Positions 47,001 through 57,700 of a stretch of 64,000 nucleotides of DNA are shown here, piece after piece. Origin of the DNA: Lepidostoma basale (lineage: Eukaryota > Arthropoda > Insecta > Trichoptera > Lepidostomatidae); NCBI GenBank assembly GCA_022606425.2, contig JAHDVF020000444.1, forward strand, positions 496,001-560,000, given 5' to 3'. The notes under the pieces were generated by a model. That model worked only from the letters and a program-made list of their open reading frames with translations, was not told the origin of the DNA and made no database searches. Position numbers and translations under genes: made by a program. Within the stretch, counting starts at the first letter, position 1, and each line of letters opens with the position of its first letter.

Positions 47001-48745
47001 TGCGTGAAGCAATCCGCCAGAAACGCCCGGATTTGTGGAAGAACAAAAACTGGCTTTTGCACCATGATAACGCCCCTGCTCACACATCGTTGCTTGTGCG
47101 CGAATATTTGGCCAAAAACAACACAGTAATGGTGCCGCAGCCACCGTATTCCCCAGACCTGGCCCCTGTGACTTTTTCCTGTTTCCAAAACTGAAGAGGC
47201 CCATGAAAGGACGACGCTACGCCACGATTGAGGAGATAAAAACGGCATCGAAGGAGGAGCTGAACAAGATCACAAAAAATGATTTTTTTAAGTGCTTCGA
47301 GGATTGGAAAAAACGTTGGCATAAATGTATTATATCCGAGGGGAATTACTTTGAAGGGGACAAAATAGATATTCATGAATAAATAAATACTTTTTGAAAA
47401 AATATAAAATTCGCGATACTTTTTGAACAGACCTCGTATATGTACTACATACATACATGTTTTTGCAGTAAAAATTGTAATTTCATAATCAATAAATGAG
47501 CCGGGAAAAAAAACGATATACTTACACCTCATTTGCTAAAAAGAATTAGCGCCTGTTTGATTATCTGGAAAAATCAATATCCGGAACACCTCTGGTCCCA
47601 AATAGTCTGAATAAATGACATTCTACTATACACAAAAAAACACTTTTTTTCAATTGATTGCAAGTCAATATTTACATAAACATAATAAATGCAGTAACAA
47701 CATTTAAAGTACGTAATGTTTATTTTATTAAGTTATGTTATTATATACATTTTTTTAGGGTTATTTCATCAAATATTGTTCTCTCGATAACGATAATAAT
47801 GCCCAGTCCCTCAGATATTGTTATAAAAGAAGTACTGTAGTAATAAAATAAGACAAATACAAGTCAATCTTTTGAATATGGCATGAAATTACGCAGACAC
47901 GCTCTAGAGCTTGGCAGCGTCATGCAGCACTTGCATACAATGTGTTAATATATTTTGAAGTGTTTTAAACTTACTTGTATATCCATATCAACATCCTCCA
48001 TTTCTCCATCTGATCCTGAATCACTTAGTCTTCCTGTTATTTTATTTGATTTTGGAACCTTCTTTTCATCGTGATCGCTGGACTCCTGAGATTTTTGAAC
48101 AAATAGCTTGAACTCCACCGGCTCTTTTGACGTGGACGGTCGTCGAGAGGCTTCATCATCACTGCCATCAGTATCTGAATATCACAAAAAGGCTATAGGG
48201 AGGTTTGGGAAAAGGAAACTACACAACTGAAATACATACTCATAATCTGTTGACTATTTCTACATTTACAGAAATATAAATTCTATCTGGAATATACAAT
48301 GAACTGTATAATTACTAGCGATTGTTAATATTCGCGTAAATTTATACAACTTACCACTCTCGGAAAGATTTAAAAACGAAGGTAGCAATTTTTCACTCTC
48401 CTTCAAATCTTTCACAGTAAAATTTGTTTCGGGATCTGTGGATGAGTCTTCTTTTGGTTCGTTAGAGCCGGCCGATTTCAGATTTCTTTTAATTGTTTCC
48501 ATTGAGATTCGACTTTTTGGGGGCTGCTTAAATACTGTGGAGGTCCTGGGTAAAGGTTTTTTAGCCGGTTTTTTACTGACCTCTTCAAATTCGTTATCAG
48601 AATCAATCGAAGAAGTGTCATCATCTTCGTTTTCGGGAATAGGCGCATCCGATCCAGAATCTTCAAAATCTTCTCCGCTTGCGGATTCATCGCTATCTTT
48701 ATATTTAGGAGCCTGTTTTTGTAATCTCTTACCTCGGGCTGGCAT
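35061..48745 (-). CDS. XPC: XPC / Rad4 DNA damage recognition protein
   Basis: Ten exons join in phase on the minus strand: 48745-48355, 48174-47975, 44662-44398, 43247-41154, 41046-40742, 40109-39868, 39307-39082, 37340-37172, 36556-36402 and 35303-35061, about 1429 aa. Residues 1-285 are acidic, Ser-rich and disordered. From about 300 to 465 lies the first half of the Rad4 transglutaminase-like fold ([34 protein letters not shown]). About 500 Lys/Ser-rich residues then interrupt it. Its second half ([33 protein letters not shown]) precedes BHD1 ([20 protein letters not shown]), BHD2 and BHD3 ([27 protein letters not shown]). The C terminus is basic and ends SSGSDSS. The protein opens damaged DNA for nucleotide excision repair together with a RAD23/centrin partner. 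Introns hold a mariner, LINEs and repeats. The identity is firm; the first exon boundary is the weakest, since CGAG|GTAAGA, a perfect donor, also occurs at codons 4-6. Confidence 0.93.
35646..36000 (+). repeat. dispersed element with a 55-bp GC-rich hairpin
   Basis: 35667-35721 contains GAGCAGTGTTCG and, inverted, CGAGCACTGCTC, around a GCGCGC-rich loop. A near-identical segment lies on the other strand at 61635-61689. The homology extends on both sides (AACCACTT-ATGC; TTCGACTTGT; ACTGGACAACTTT; ATATTTTTGGTT), except that this copy has about 130 extra bases (35782-35916). It lies in XPC intron 9. Confidence 0.6.
36947..36985 (+). repeat. hammerhead-like motif (CTGAAGA type)
   Basis: CTGAAGA (36947-36953), GGAGA paired with TCTCT, then GAAAC (36974-36978). 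The CTGANGA core and GAAA are intact, but no palindrome or GTC follows. In XPC intron 8. Confidence 0.35.
37525..38250 (-). mobile_element. CR1/L2-like LINE C-terminal fragment
   Basis: The minus strand encodes [40 protein letters not shown] and [16 protein letters not shown], ending at a stop (37682). This order (SRLDYCN, N-AARL, PxYLxELC, GPxxWNSLP) is that of the C-terminal region of CR1/L2/Jockey-type reverse transcriptases. A 3' tail of ATT/TTA triplets is present (37525-37640). In XPC intron 7. Confidence 0.8.
38260..39055 (-). mobile_element. RTE-like LINE reverse transcriptase fragment
   Basis: The minus strand encodes [36 protein letters not shown] and [12 protein letters not shown], the first reverse-transcriptase blocks. 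Upstream is [13 protein letters not shown] (38606-38821). 38880-39055 is the 3' end of a further minus copy of the WFGHMERM family. All are broken by stops. In XPC intron 7. Confidence 0.7.
39400..39760 (+). mobile_element. LINE 3' fragment
   Basis: It encodes [18 protein letters not shown] and [11 protein letters not shown], the end of the family at 62600-62955, preceded by scraps of [11 protein letters not shown]. Stops interrupt it. In XPC intron 6. Confidence 0.6.
43793..43826 (+). repeat. hammerhead-like motif (ACATGT type)
   Basis: CTGAAGT, then GGATG/CATCC with a TT loop, GAAAC, ATGTT. A clean 5-bp stem II and intact GAAA; the core A is T and the last triplet is GTT. In XPC intron 3. 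Confidence 0.4.
43885..44255 (+). mobile_element. LINE C-terminal fragment
   Basis: It encodes [18 protein letters not shown], a [16 protein letters not shown] segment and [17 protein letters not shown], ending [15 protein letters not shown]. A frameshift is present near 44200. Related to 62310-62600. In XPC intron 3, on the strand opposite to XPC. Confidence 0.75.
44712..44820 (-). mobile_element. LINE 3' tail fragment
   Basis: ATAACTAACCATCACGCTGTT on the plus strand is the complement of the common LINE 3' terminus. The minus frame ends [17 protein letters not shown], the equivalent of SAYPCGETA in other copies. Confidence 0.6.
45215..45530 (+). repeat. 300-bp dispersed repeat
   Basis: An inverted relative lies at 53075-53880: both share AGAGAGCGAGAG-GAATA, TTCTCTCCGAAAG-type, GACAGTAGTGTAGA, TTACATTAAAAGTTAAAAC and TGAATATTTCACGGGTTG. 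A pogo-like TIR (CAGTAGTCTCTCTATAAC) follows at 45521. Class unknown. In XPC intron 2. Confidence 0.5.
45674..45713. repeat. GC-rich hairpin
   Basis: 17-base arms CGGGCGCCATCACTACC and GGTAGTGCTGGCGCCCG with one mismatch and a 6-base loop CGAGTA. It is striking in AT-rich intron DNA. 45960-46030 is another GC-rich scrap. Confidence 0.6.
46115..47436 (+). mobile_element. mariner transposon (DD34D), inactivated
   Basis: The element is 1322 bp with perfect 31-bp terminal inverted repeats (46115-46145 and 47406-47436) and TA target duplications (46113-46114 and 47437-47438). It is in XPC intron 2 on the opposite strand. Two CAGTACTGTAG pieces outside it (45923, 46081) suggest it landed in an older pogo-like repeat. 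Confidence 0.93.
46321..47382 (+). pseudogene. mariner transposase with two frameshifts
   Basis: It starts [20 protein letters not shown] and carries the N-terminal paired helix-turn-helix region ([24 protein letters not shown]). The catalytic positions are D in [13 protein letters not shown] in [10 protein letters not shown] and D in YSPDLAP. The second and third lie 34 residues apart when the frames are followed, as in mariner DD34D enzymes. The frame is lost in an A-run near 46858 and again near 47167 in the CCCCTGTG stretch. The C-terminal part, ending [13 protein letters not shown], is otherwise open. Only two indels and perfect repeats suggest a recent insertion. Confidence 0.9.
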
Positions 48746-49379
48746 TTTAAATGTATGTACAAATTAACAAAATGATTGAATATTTATTAAAAGATTCAAT
48801 AGTGAATAAAAAACGACATGGTTTAATTGCAAATTACATTATAATAATTACTACTAAATGTGCAGTTCCAATTTCTTATTTAAACCGCGAAATCTAAAAT
48901 GTCAAATAAAAACAAGTTAAAACAAGATATCCACCATAGACTGGCTCTCCTCTATGGATTGGTCCAAAGATGAAAAAAATAATAACAAGGAATAGACAAA
49001 TCACAAAAGATAAATACTTACAGGTGCGCCACGAAATTCAAAAATATTTTTTGTTGTTTAACATTTGCAATTTAAGTAATATGTTTTTATATGAGTTCTA
49101 AACTCAAGGATACATTAATGCAAAACAATATTTGTATAATTTATTAAATCCGAAATTATATACTTTATAAAGATTGCTCATTTAGCCGACGGAATTAGTT
49201 TCAAGGCATATAGATTTCTTATTGAATGCTAAGTTATTTAAGTTATTTATAAGATTAAACAAACTTATTTTAATTTTCCTAAGTAAATATATTTCTTAGT
49301 CTTAATTTGAATAAAATGACAATGTTACAATTGAACTCGAAGTTGATTTGAAATTTATTATTACCTATATTTTGTTATT
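48746..49379. other. spacer upstream of XPC
   Basis: No gene is seen. AT-rich DNA between the divergently placed XPC and PHGDH genes; the XPC promoter should lie in 48750-48950, but no TATA box or initiator stands out. Confidence 0.4.
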
Positions 49380-50335
49380 ATTATTTCTGTATATGGACAA
49401 GTGTATGAAAGAACTTAAAGGTATAAATGCTGGTGCTAAAATAAGTGATCTGTCTGTAAACTGTCTGCTTTACGCGGACGATGCCGTTCTCGTTGCGGAT
49501 AGTGCGGACGAATTACAAATCTTGGTGTTGAGAATGTATGAGGTATGCAAGTCAAATGATTTAATGATGAATGTCGGAAAGTCAAAGGTGATGGTTTTCG
49601 AAAGGGAAGAGCAAATGACAGTTTGTAATATAAGTGTGAACGAACAGAACTTGGAACAGGTGAGGGAATTTGTGTATTAAGGTAGCATGTTCACAGCAGA
49701 TGCCCGAACGGATAGTGACGTCGAAAGAAGAGTTGGTGCGGGTAACAAAGTGAATGAAGCTTTAAAAATAGTTATTGGAAACAGGAATTTATCAATGAAA
49801 GCGAAAACGGCCGTTCACAATGAAGTTCTGGTCCCAACCCTAATGTATGGAAGCGAAGCATGGAACTGGCAGAAGAAGGATGAGAGTAGAATAAATGCGG
49901 TAGAGATGAGGTCCCTAAGACGTATGTGTGGTAGAACGATATACGACAGAATCTCAAATGCTGATATAAGAAAGGAATATAGAGCGGAAGAAGGTATTAT
50001 GAACAAAATTATGAAAGGATCGCTGCGTTGGTTCGGACATATGGAACGCATGGATGGAGAAAGAATGGTTAAGAAAGTATGCGTTAATGATGTAAATGGG
50101 GTACGAAGTCGAGGCAGACCGAGGAAAACATGGCATGACAAAATTAATCAAATTTTAAAGGTTGGTCATGTTAGAAGTCGGAGGAATCGACGTGCGTGTA
50201 TGACTCGTTGTATGAATGTGGAGGAAGCTAGAGAGGTTTGCCAGAATAGAGTAGTGTGGCGGTCCATTCTCTCTGCCTACCCCTGCGGGGAAACGGCGTG
50301 ATGGTTTGTTGTTGTTGTTGTTGTATTATTATTTT
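49380..50335 (+). mobile_element. LINE reverse transcriptase 3' half (WFGHMERM family)
   Basis: This is the best copy of its family. The first frame runs from MKELKGINAGAKISDL through LLYADDAVLVADSADEL, where YADD is the reverse-transcriptase catalytic box, to a stop at 49678. The second runs from GSMFTADARTDSDVERRV through [53 protein letters not shown] and [16 protein letters not shown], ending [13 protein letters not shown] at 50299-50301. It is followed by GATGGTTTG and a (TTG)n tail. One substitution or slip at 49678 is the only break. The family repeats at 9385, 14655, 16035, 54370, 58258, 59095 and 63528. Confidence 0.85.
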
Positions 50336-51110
50336 AAGACCATGAGCCTAAATTCTGTTTGGTTATTTTACCTTCGATGTATTGAATTGAGGTGAACGTG
50401 TAACCCTCCCTATACCTTGGATGAAAAATACCTTCTCGATAAGGGTCACGGATTCAATTCATAGCACATATTATTTTATTTAAAAATATATAATATCATA
50501 AATATTTTCATAACGTTCTCGTGCAAAATTGAAACATTTAATAAGTTGTTCCAGAAAAAGGTTAATACTTATGCATTTAAAAAATTAACATTTCATAGAA
50601 CGTTGTTTTCAGAAAATTTTGGTATACTGGTCGATTTAAATTTAAAATAAGTAGTAGGTAATTGGGAAAAAGAGATAAATGGATAATACATGAAATGTAT
50701 TGTATATTTAACTAAAACGATCGACTATAAAAATTATCATCCAAAATACAACTCTAGATAGGTATGCCTAAAACAATTACACTTCGTTACTTAAAATGCG
50801 GGAACCAGACAGAAGAGATTAAAAGCGATGGGTAACTGGTTTTTTCGCTGTCAAGGTCTACGAATTGGTCCACAGAGATAACGAATTTGTCTTGAATTTT
50901 TAGGGCACCTCATAATATAAAAACAATTTTTCAGATAAATCAATTATCGTTTAAGCAATGTTTGTCGTTGTTTGCTAAGTGCCACTATTTTAGTGATAAC
51001 AATTTGAATAATGTATTCAGACTTCAGACAATATCAGCTATACAATTTGGACCAATAATGAATATTGTTGAATTCTTGAAAGGTTGAAGCAGTCAGCAGT
51101 TTACCAAGCG
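50336..51110. other. upstream region of PHGDH
   Basis: AT-rich, no gene seen. Confidence 0.4.
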
Positions 51111-51114
51111 AGCG

Positions 51115-51291
51115 TCAGTCAGTGCCTGCGTGTCTGGTTGTCTGCCGGCGTGTGTTTTGGGTCTTCGCAGGTCGCTTGTCGTTAATTTAATCGAGTTTGT
51201 TAGAATTTAGTTAGAATCTAACAAGAATTTTAGTGTAGTGACGTGTTAAACCAATACTTTAATTGTTTTCTACGCGTTTTTATCGATTCAG
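51115..51291 (+). promoter_or_regulatory. initiator and noncoding exon 1 of PHGDH
   Basis: Two overlapping TCAGT initiators (51115-51119 and 51119-51123) are followed by a sequence that ends at a strong donor, TTCAG|GTAAGAG (51291/51292). The acceptor ATTCCAG at 51689-51690 precedes the ATG at 51701. Start position inferred. Confidence 0.5.
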
Positions 51292-51700
51292 GTAAGAGTT
51301 TTTATTTATCTTTATGACATATTTGATGTTCTTTCGTTCAATGTTCATTGAAAATTTAACACGCGTGGTTGACATGAATAAATCTAAAGTGGTAATAATT
51401 ACATTAGTTTGTACACGTTTTCGTTTTTACTAGTTCGTTTGATGTTGTTTAAAAATAAGTGAATAATTTTAAAACGTTATTTTACAATACATGAATGAAA
51501 TTGAAACATTTTTTTTACCAATAATTGTGTTTTTAAATTTATAATACACTCTTCATATTTTTATGTAGATGAAACATTTTATTTTGTATTATTATATATA
51601 GCCCAATGTAACGGTGTAAAAATGTAATTATGGTAAGGTATAAACAAATGATTAGTAATTTTATTTTATTAATATATCGTAATATTCCAGGTTATTGAAA

Positions 51701-54700
51701 ATGGTTAAAATAACATCAGTTCTGATATCCGATGCTGTGGATCCGAAGTGCGCTCAACTTCTGGAGGAACATGGAATTAAAGTCACCACAAAAACCAAAT
51801 TGAAAAAAGAGGAACTCATTGAAGAAATAAAGGTATCTACTTAAAGATTTATAAGTGTGCACTTAGTTCTTGAAATACCCAATAATGTCTTTAAAATAAA
51901 ATCCTATTTTTTTATTGAAGAAATAAATGGCTATATTTTCTTATAGTAGGTATAACAATCTGAAGCTTTTCTATAATTTATTATCATCAACTGCATGTTA
52001 TCAGATGGCAATGCTCACATGTGTTATTTATTTAAATATAAATAAACAATTTTCGAAATGCAAACTGTTGACTCAAATGTTTTCACTAAGCAACACCGAT
52101 ACCGTTAGAAATATTTATTTTTACGTCATACTTCTTAACATATCAGTAAGCTAGGCTTGAAAAATAATCTCATTTATGCAGTGGCGGTCCATGAACTTAT
52201 TGTAAAAGTCGTGCTGAAACATCTTCACTCCTCAAAAATGTTTTTTTTTTTTGGGAATTTTCTCAATGACTAGACATGAATTGAAATCCCCCCTCGAAAA
52301 TGAAAAAAATTAACTATTACATTGAATGAAAAAGTAAAGGTTTTTCGTTTTTCCTTAGAACCACGATGCTTTGATAGTTCGCTCCAGCACACAGGTTACC
52401 AAAGAAGTCCTGGAAGCTGGAGACAGGTTGAAAGTGGTGGGGAGAGCGGGAGCTGGAGTGGACAACATCGATGTTGATGCTGCTACGGCTAGAAAGATAA
52501 TTGTCCTCAAGTAAGTATCTAAATAACAAATATACCTACCTACACGTGTTTTAAGTTCAGAGCATAATGCGTTTCTCTTGGTTATTACAAAGTTACGAAT
52601 TAAAAGTGTTCTTATCAAACAACAGGGGATATAATCAAAACATTTTAATTATTTGATTTACAAACACGAAAAATTGTTTAAAAATCTATTTAAATTTCAG
52701 CATGTAGAGATTCTAAAAAAATATTATAAGAAAAGATCCTTGAAGAATAGAAGATTTGGACTTTGAATTTTACTAATGAAAAACAGTTTTTGTCGCAATC
52801 TAAAAATGTGAGAGCAAAAAATCAATTATGGTTTACGAAATGCTTATCCACTATCGTAAACAAAGATATGTAATAAAATAGTTATGTTTAAACAAAGTGT
52901 GTAAAATAGATACGGTAAACTGTTATTTTGTTGTTTAAACAATGTTTTGACGTGTGTACCTACTTTCTTTTTACTTGTTTGTCATACGATGTATGTATGT
53001 ATATGCATTTCCGATCGTTTTCGGCACCTCGATGCTATTCACTGACGATTGGATTTATAAAGACAAACAAACAGAATGATAATAATAATGTAGATACTAG
53101 TTTACAACCCGTGAAATATTCACGATTTTCTACTCTTTAAAAACATTTTTCACTCTACAATCGTAATCAGTAGGTAATACGTTTTAACTTTTAATGTAAT
53201 TTTTTTTTTAATTAGCAAAACCAGTTGTTCTCCTTTTGTTTTCTACACTACTGTCATACAACAATCTTCTTCATCTTCTTTTTGTCTTGTCACACCTCCG
53301 TGGTGCGTAGGGCCTCAAGGAACCTTCTCCACCCGACTCTATCGCATGACTGATGCTTTAACCTCGTCTTGCAGGGCTCTTCTCCAGGTGGCTCTAAGTC
53401 TACCTCGCTTCCTCTTTCCCCCCATAGGGGACCAGTCTAGTGCGCCCTGAGCGATGCAGGCTGGGTTCCGTCTCAGGGTGTGACCGATCCACTGCCATTT
53501 GCGTCTAGCGACTTGTTCTCTAATTGGTTTTTCGCCTGCCATGGTCCAGAGAACGGCATTTGAGACTGTTTTTTGGCCAATTGATCTTGAATATTGAGCG
53601 AAGGCACCTATTTATAAACACCTGGAGTTTTCCAATAACGTCCGCGGTAGATTTCCAAGTCTCACATTCGCACAGCAGTACGCTTTTAAGGCTACTGCTG
53701 AATATTTGGAGCTTGAGCTCAAACAACAATAATCAGATTAAAATTCAAAACAATCCAGAAACATGCGCATCGTATGCATTTCGAATTTCTTTCGGAGAGA
53801 ATCGAAGTATTCCTCTCTCGCTCTCTTATATTCAAAATATTCTCGTACCCTTTTTGAAGACATCCGGGTTTTTGCCTATTTATATTATGATACAATTTTT
53901 CAATACTTACAATCATTTTCAACCACGTTATTTCAATATCAAACATACGTATCATAAGATAACGGATGTATTTTATATTTTTATTTTAATCTAAAAAAAC
54001 TACATTTTGTAGAGATAAAAATGTAGACACAATATAGTTATCTTAAATTTATTTACGAGTAGGTAATGTGCGACGTGAAAAAATAAACCACTTGTAGCTT
54101 CGGTGTCAGAATTTGTTATTAAGATTAAGCAAACTGTTATAATGGAGGGTTTCATTATGGATTTTTAGCGGTTTGCCAATATTTCGGACTTTTCGTATTG
54201 ATTAATTATTTCATATTCAATACCCAAAATGTTTTTAAGATTTTAAATTGTGATTTTTTCTTTCCTTTTACCATATATTGTGATTCCAGAAGTATGTTGT
54301 AATATAAAAATTATTTTATTAATAAGAATGAAAATGTCTGTTTTCTAGAAGTTTTATTATCAATGGAGGTATATATTCTGGTCCCATCACTTATATATGG
54401 AAGCGAAGCATGGAACTGGCAGAAGAAGGATGAAAGCGGAATAAATGCGGTAGAGATGAGGTCCCTAAGACGTATGTGTGTAGAACGATATACGACAGAA
54501 TCTCAAATGCTGATATAAGAAAGGAATGTAGAGCGGAAGAAGGTATTAAGAACGAAATTATGAAAGGATCGCTGCGTTGGTTCGGACATATGGAGCGCAT
54601 GGATGGGGAAAGAATGGTTAATAAAGTATACGTTAATGATGTAAATGGGGTACGGAGTCGAGGCAGACCGAGGAAAACATGTCATGACCAAATTAATCAA

Positions 54701-57700
54701 ATTTTAAGGATTGGTCATGTTAGAAGTCGGAGGAATCGACATGCGTGTATGACTCGTTGTATGAATGTGGAGGAAGCTAGAGAGGTTTGCCAGGATAAAG
54801 TAGTGTGGCGGTTCATTCTCTCTGCCTACCCCTGCGGGGAAACGGCGTGATGGTTTGTTTGTTTGTTTGTTTTATTATATTTTATTATAATAACATGTGT
54901 CGCCTTAGCAAGGCATCAAACATTTGATAACGTCTTAGGAAGGCGAAACAAATCATTCACATAAAATATAACAAAACTTCTAGAAGTTCTTTCTTATCAA
55001 TTATATTTAATATGGAGTTTTACAGCATTATTCAAGAATACATTTACAGTTTTAAATGCTTAATTAAAACTGGGATGACGCTTTTAATATATTTTGAAAC
55101 TTTTTTTTCTTCCAAATGAATATGTCCTCCTTGGATCTTGAAGTTCGTCATTCGAAATGTTGTGTTAATTTAATTGAGAATTTCAGTACTCCAGGAGGTA
55201 ACGCCATCAGCGCCTGCGAGCTGACGTGCAGCCTGCTGACTTGCTTGGCGCGCAAGGTTGTGTGGGCGGCCGCCGCCCTCAGGGCCGGTCGCTGGGATAG
55301 GGCCAAGTACCTAGGCCAGGAGACGCAGGGCAAGACCCTGGCTGTCCTCGGCCTGGGGAGGGTGGGGAGGGAGGTAGCCATCAGGATGAATGGATTTGGC
55401 ATGAGGGTAAGACTGGCAATGCGTCTTTTATTATAATTTAAATACAGCATACCTGTATCAAATTTAATTAGAAGCAGATTTTTATTAATTTAAGGGCAAA
55501 CATATAACATAGGTAATTAATACGGATGAAAACGTATATTTTCTAGATGTTTTATTATATTTAATGGGAATGACATGTTTTCCCTTGCTAAGGCAATATC
55601 AAATGTATACATTTGATAATACCTTAGCAAAGTGAAACATGTAATTCCCATAAAATATAATAAAACTTTCCGAAAACAGACATCTTCATTCGTATTAATG
55701 ATTTAATATAGAGTTTTACATTGTTTGTTCAAGAAAAAATAAATAAATAACAATGTTACTTTTTATTTTTTGATATCAATTAAAATATTCAATGAAATTA
55801 AGTATACGTTGCTCGTATCATTGATTTAGTAGTAAAAGTCGTGTATTAAAATCTGCTTTAGTTATAGGTTTAAACTAGAGAATTCTGTTTATATGGTACC
55901 TATTTAAAAATATTTAATTGAATATATTAAAGATGGGTACTTATATTTTTACACCTGAAGATGGAGGTATTCTCTGTGTTTTTAAAATATTTTTTATTAA
56001 ATAGTGGATTAAACAAAGTTTTTCAATTTCCTAAGTGTATTTATTTTTAATTAAAATGTTATTAACTTTCGCTTATAAATGGTGTATGGTGGGTCTTGCT
56101 CTTGGGAATTTGATGTATAGTCATACTATCTTATGAGATTCATTCGCGGGTCAAATACAGTAGATAATGGTAGATAAGGTACACTTCATAGTTAATAGAT
56201 CATTCAAATACGAATAACTGTTTGTATATAAATCATTTTTATCAAAAAACTCACTAACCATCCCGCCGTCTCAGGCAGAAAGAATGGACTTCCACACTTT
56301 TCTTTCCTGACATTTCTCTCGCTTCCTTAACATTCTTACATCGTCATGCACGCACGTCGATTTCTCGGACTCCTCACGTGGCCGACATTCAATATTTGAT
56401 TCACTTGATTCTGCCAAGTTTTTCTCGATCTTCCTCTATTTCTAGTTCCATTTACATCGTTAACATATACCTACTTATTTTACAAATCTTTCTTCATTCA
56501 TTCTTTCCACGTGTCAAAAACAGCTTATTGTTCCTTTCATTAATTTATTCATAACCCTTTCATTTGTTTTATTGTCTGTATTATTTATTATGTTTTTATT
56601 TATTTAGATTATTGGTTATGTATTCATATATAATGTATTTATTTATTTAGATTATTGGTTATGATCCCATCGTGTCTGCTGAGGACACAAAGAAATACAA
56701 TACTGAGAAGATGGAACTGTCAGAAATCTGGCCACTTGCTGATTACATCACAGTGCATACTCCATTAATGCCATCCACAAGAAGTAATTAATATTTTGTC
56801 ATTAAATGTACGCAATAAAAAAAACTTATTGCAAAATATGGCTATTCAATGAATTGTTTAATTTGTAGATTTGATCAATGCTGATGTCCTGTCCAAGTGT
56901 AAGAAAGGAGTATCAATTATTAATGTTGGAAGGGGGGGCCTCGTTAACGAAAAGGATTTATTGGCTGGACTTAATAGTGGACAGGTAAAGCAACATATTT
57001 GTTGTAATATATTTTTTTTTAAATACGTTAATGAAGATTATTTCATCACAAATATTTTTTTCTAGGTGGGAGGAGCTGCTCTGGATGTTTTTGAACAAGA
57101 ACCTCCGACGGATCCCATTACACTCGAACTCATTCAGCACCCAAATGTCATTGCAACTCCACATCTTGGTTAGTCAAAATATAATAACATGTGTAGTAAT
57201 CAAAATACCAACGACGGTGTTAGAATAGCTTGTGCATTTGAAATAAACTGTAAAATCTTTCGATAGATGGCTAAATTGAACAAAAATGTCTATGGTTTTA
57301 AATAGTTTTACCTTTTCAACGATAGATGGTGTTCACGTCACAAATCTGTGCGAGCAAAATGTCAACCACTCAAAACTTTCGCAAAGGAATTTAGTTATGG
57401 TTATTAAATAATTTACCATCGTAGTAAATGTTATTTTAACAATATATTACGCTTTCAATACTTCTAAACTTGGGGTCATGTTTTTTTTGATAAGCATATT
57501 GTTATTAGATTATTTGCTTTAAGAAATTAATGCGTTAGTTTTTTTAAATAAGTTCTAAATAGAGTTCATGGTGGGGTAACAATAAAGTATTAAGAATTAT
57601 TGTCGATTATTCGAAAGCAGTTATCCTGGCCGCGGAATATAAGAGTTCCAAAGAGCGTAGGACAGATATGCTTTATGAGCAGTGATCGCCTCTTTGAGGG

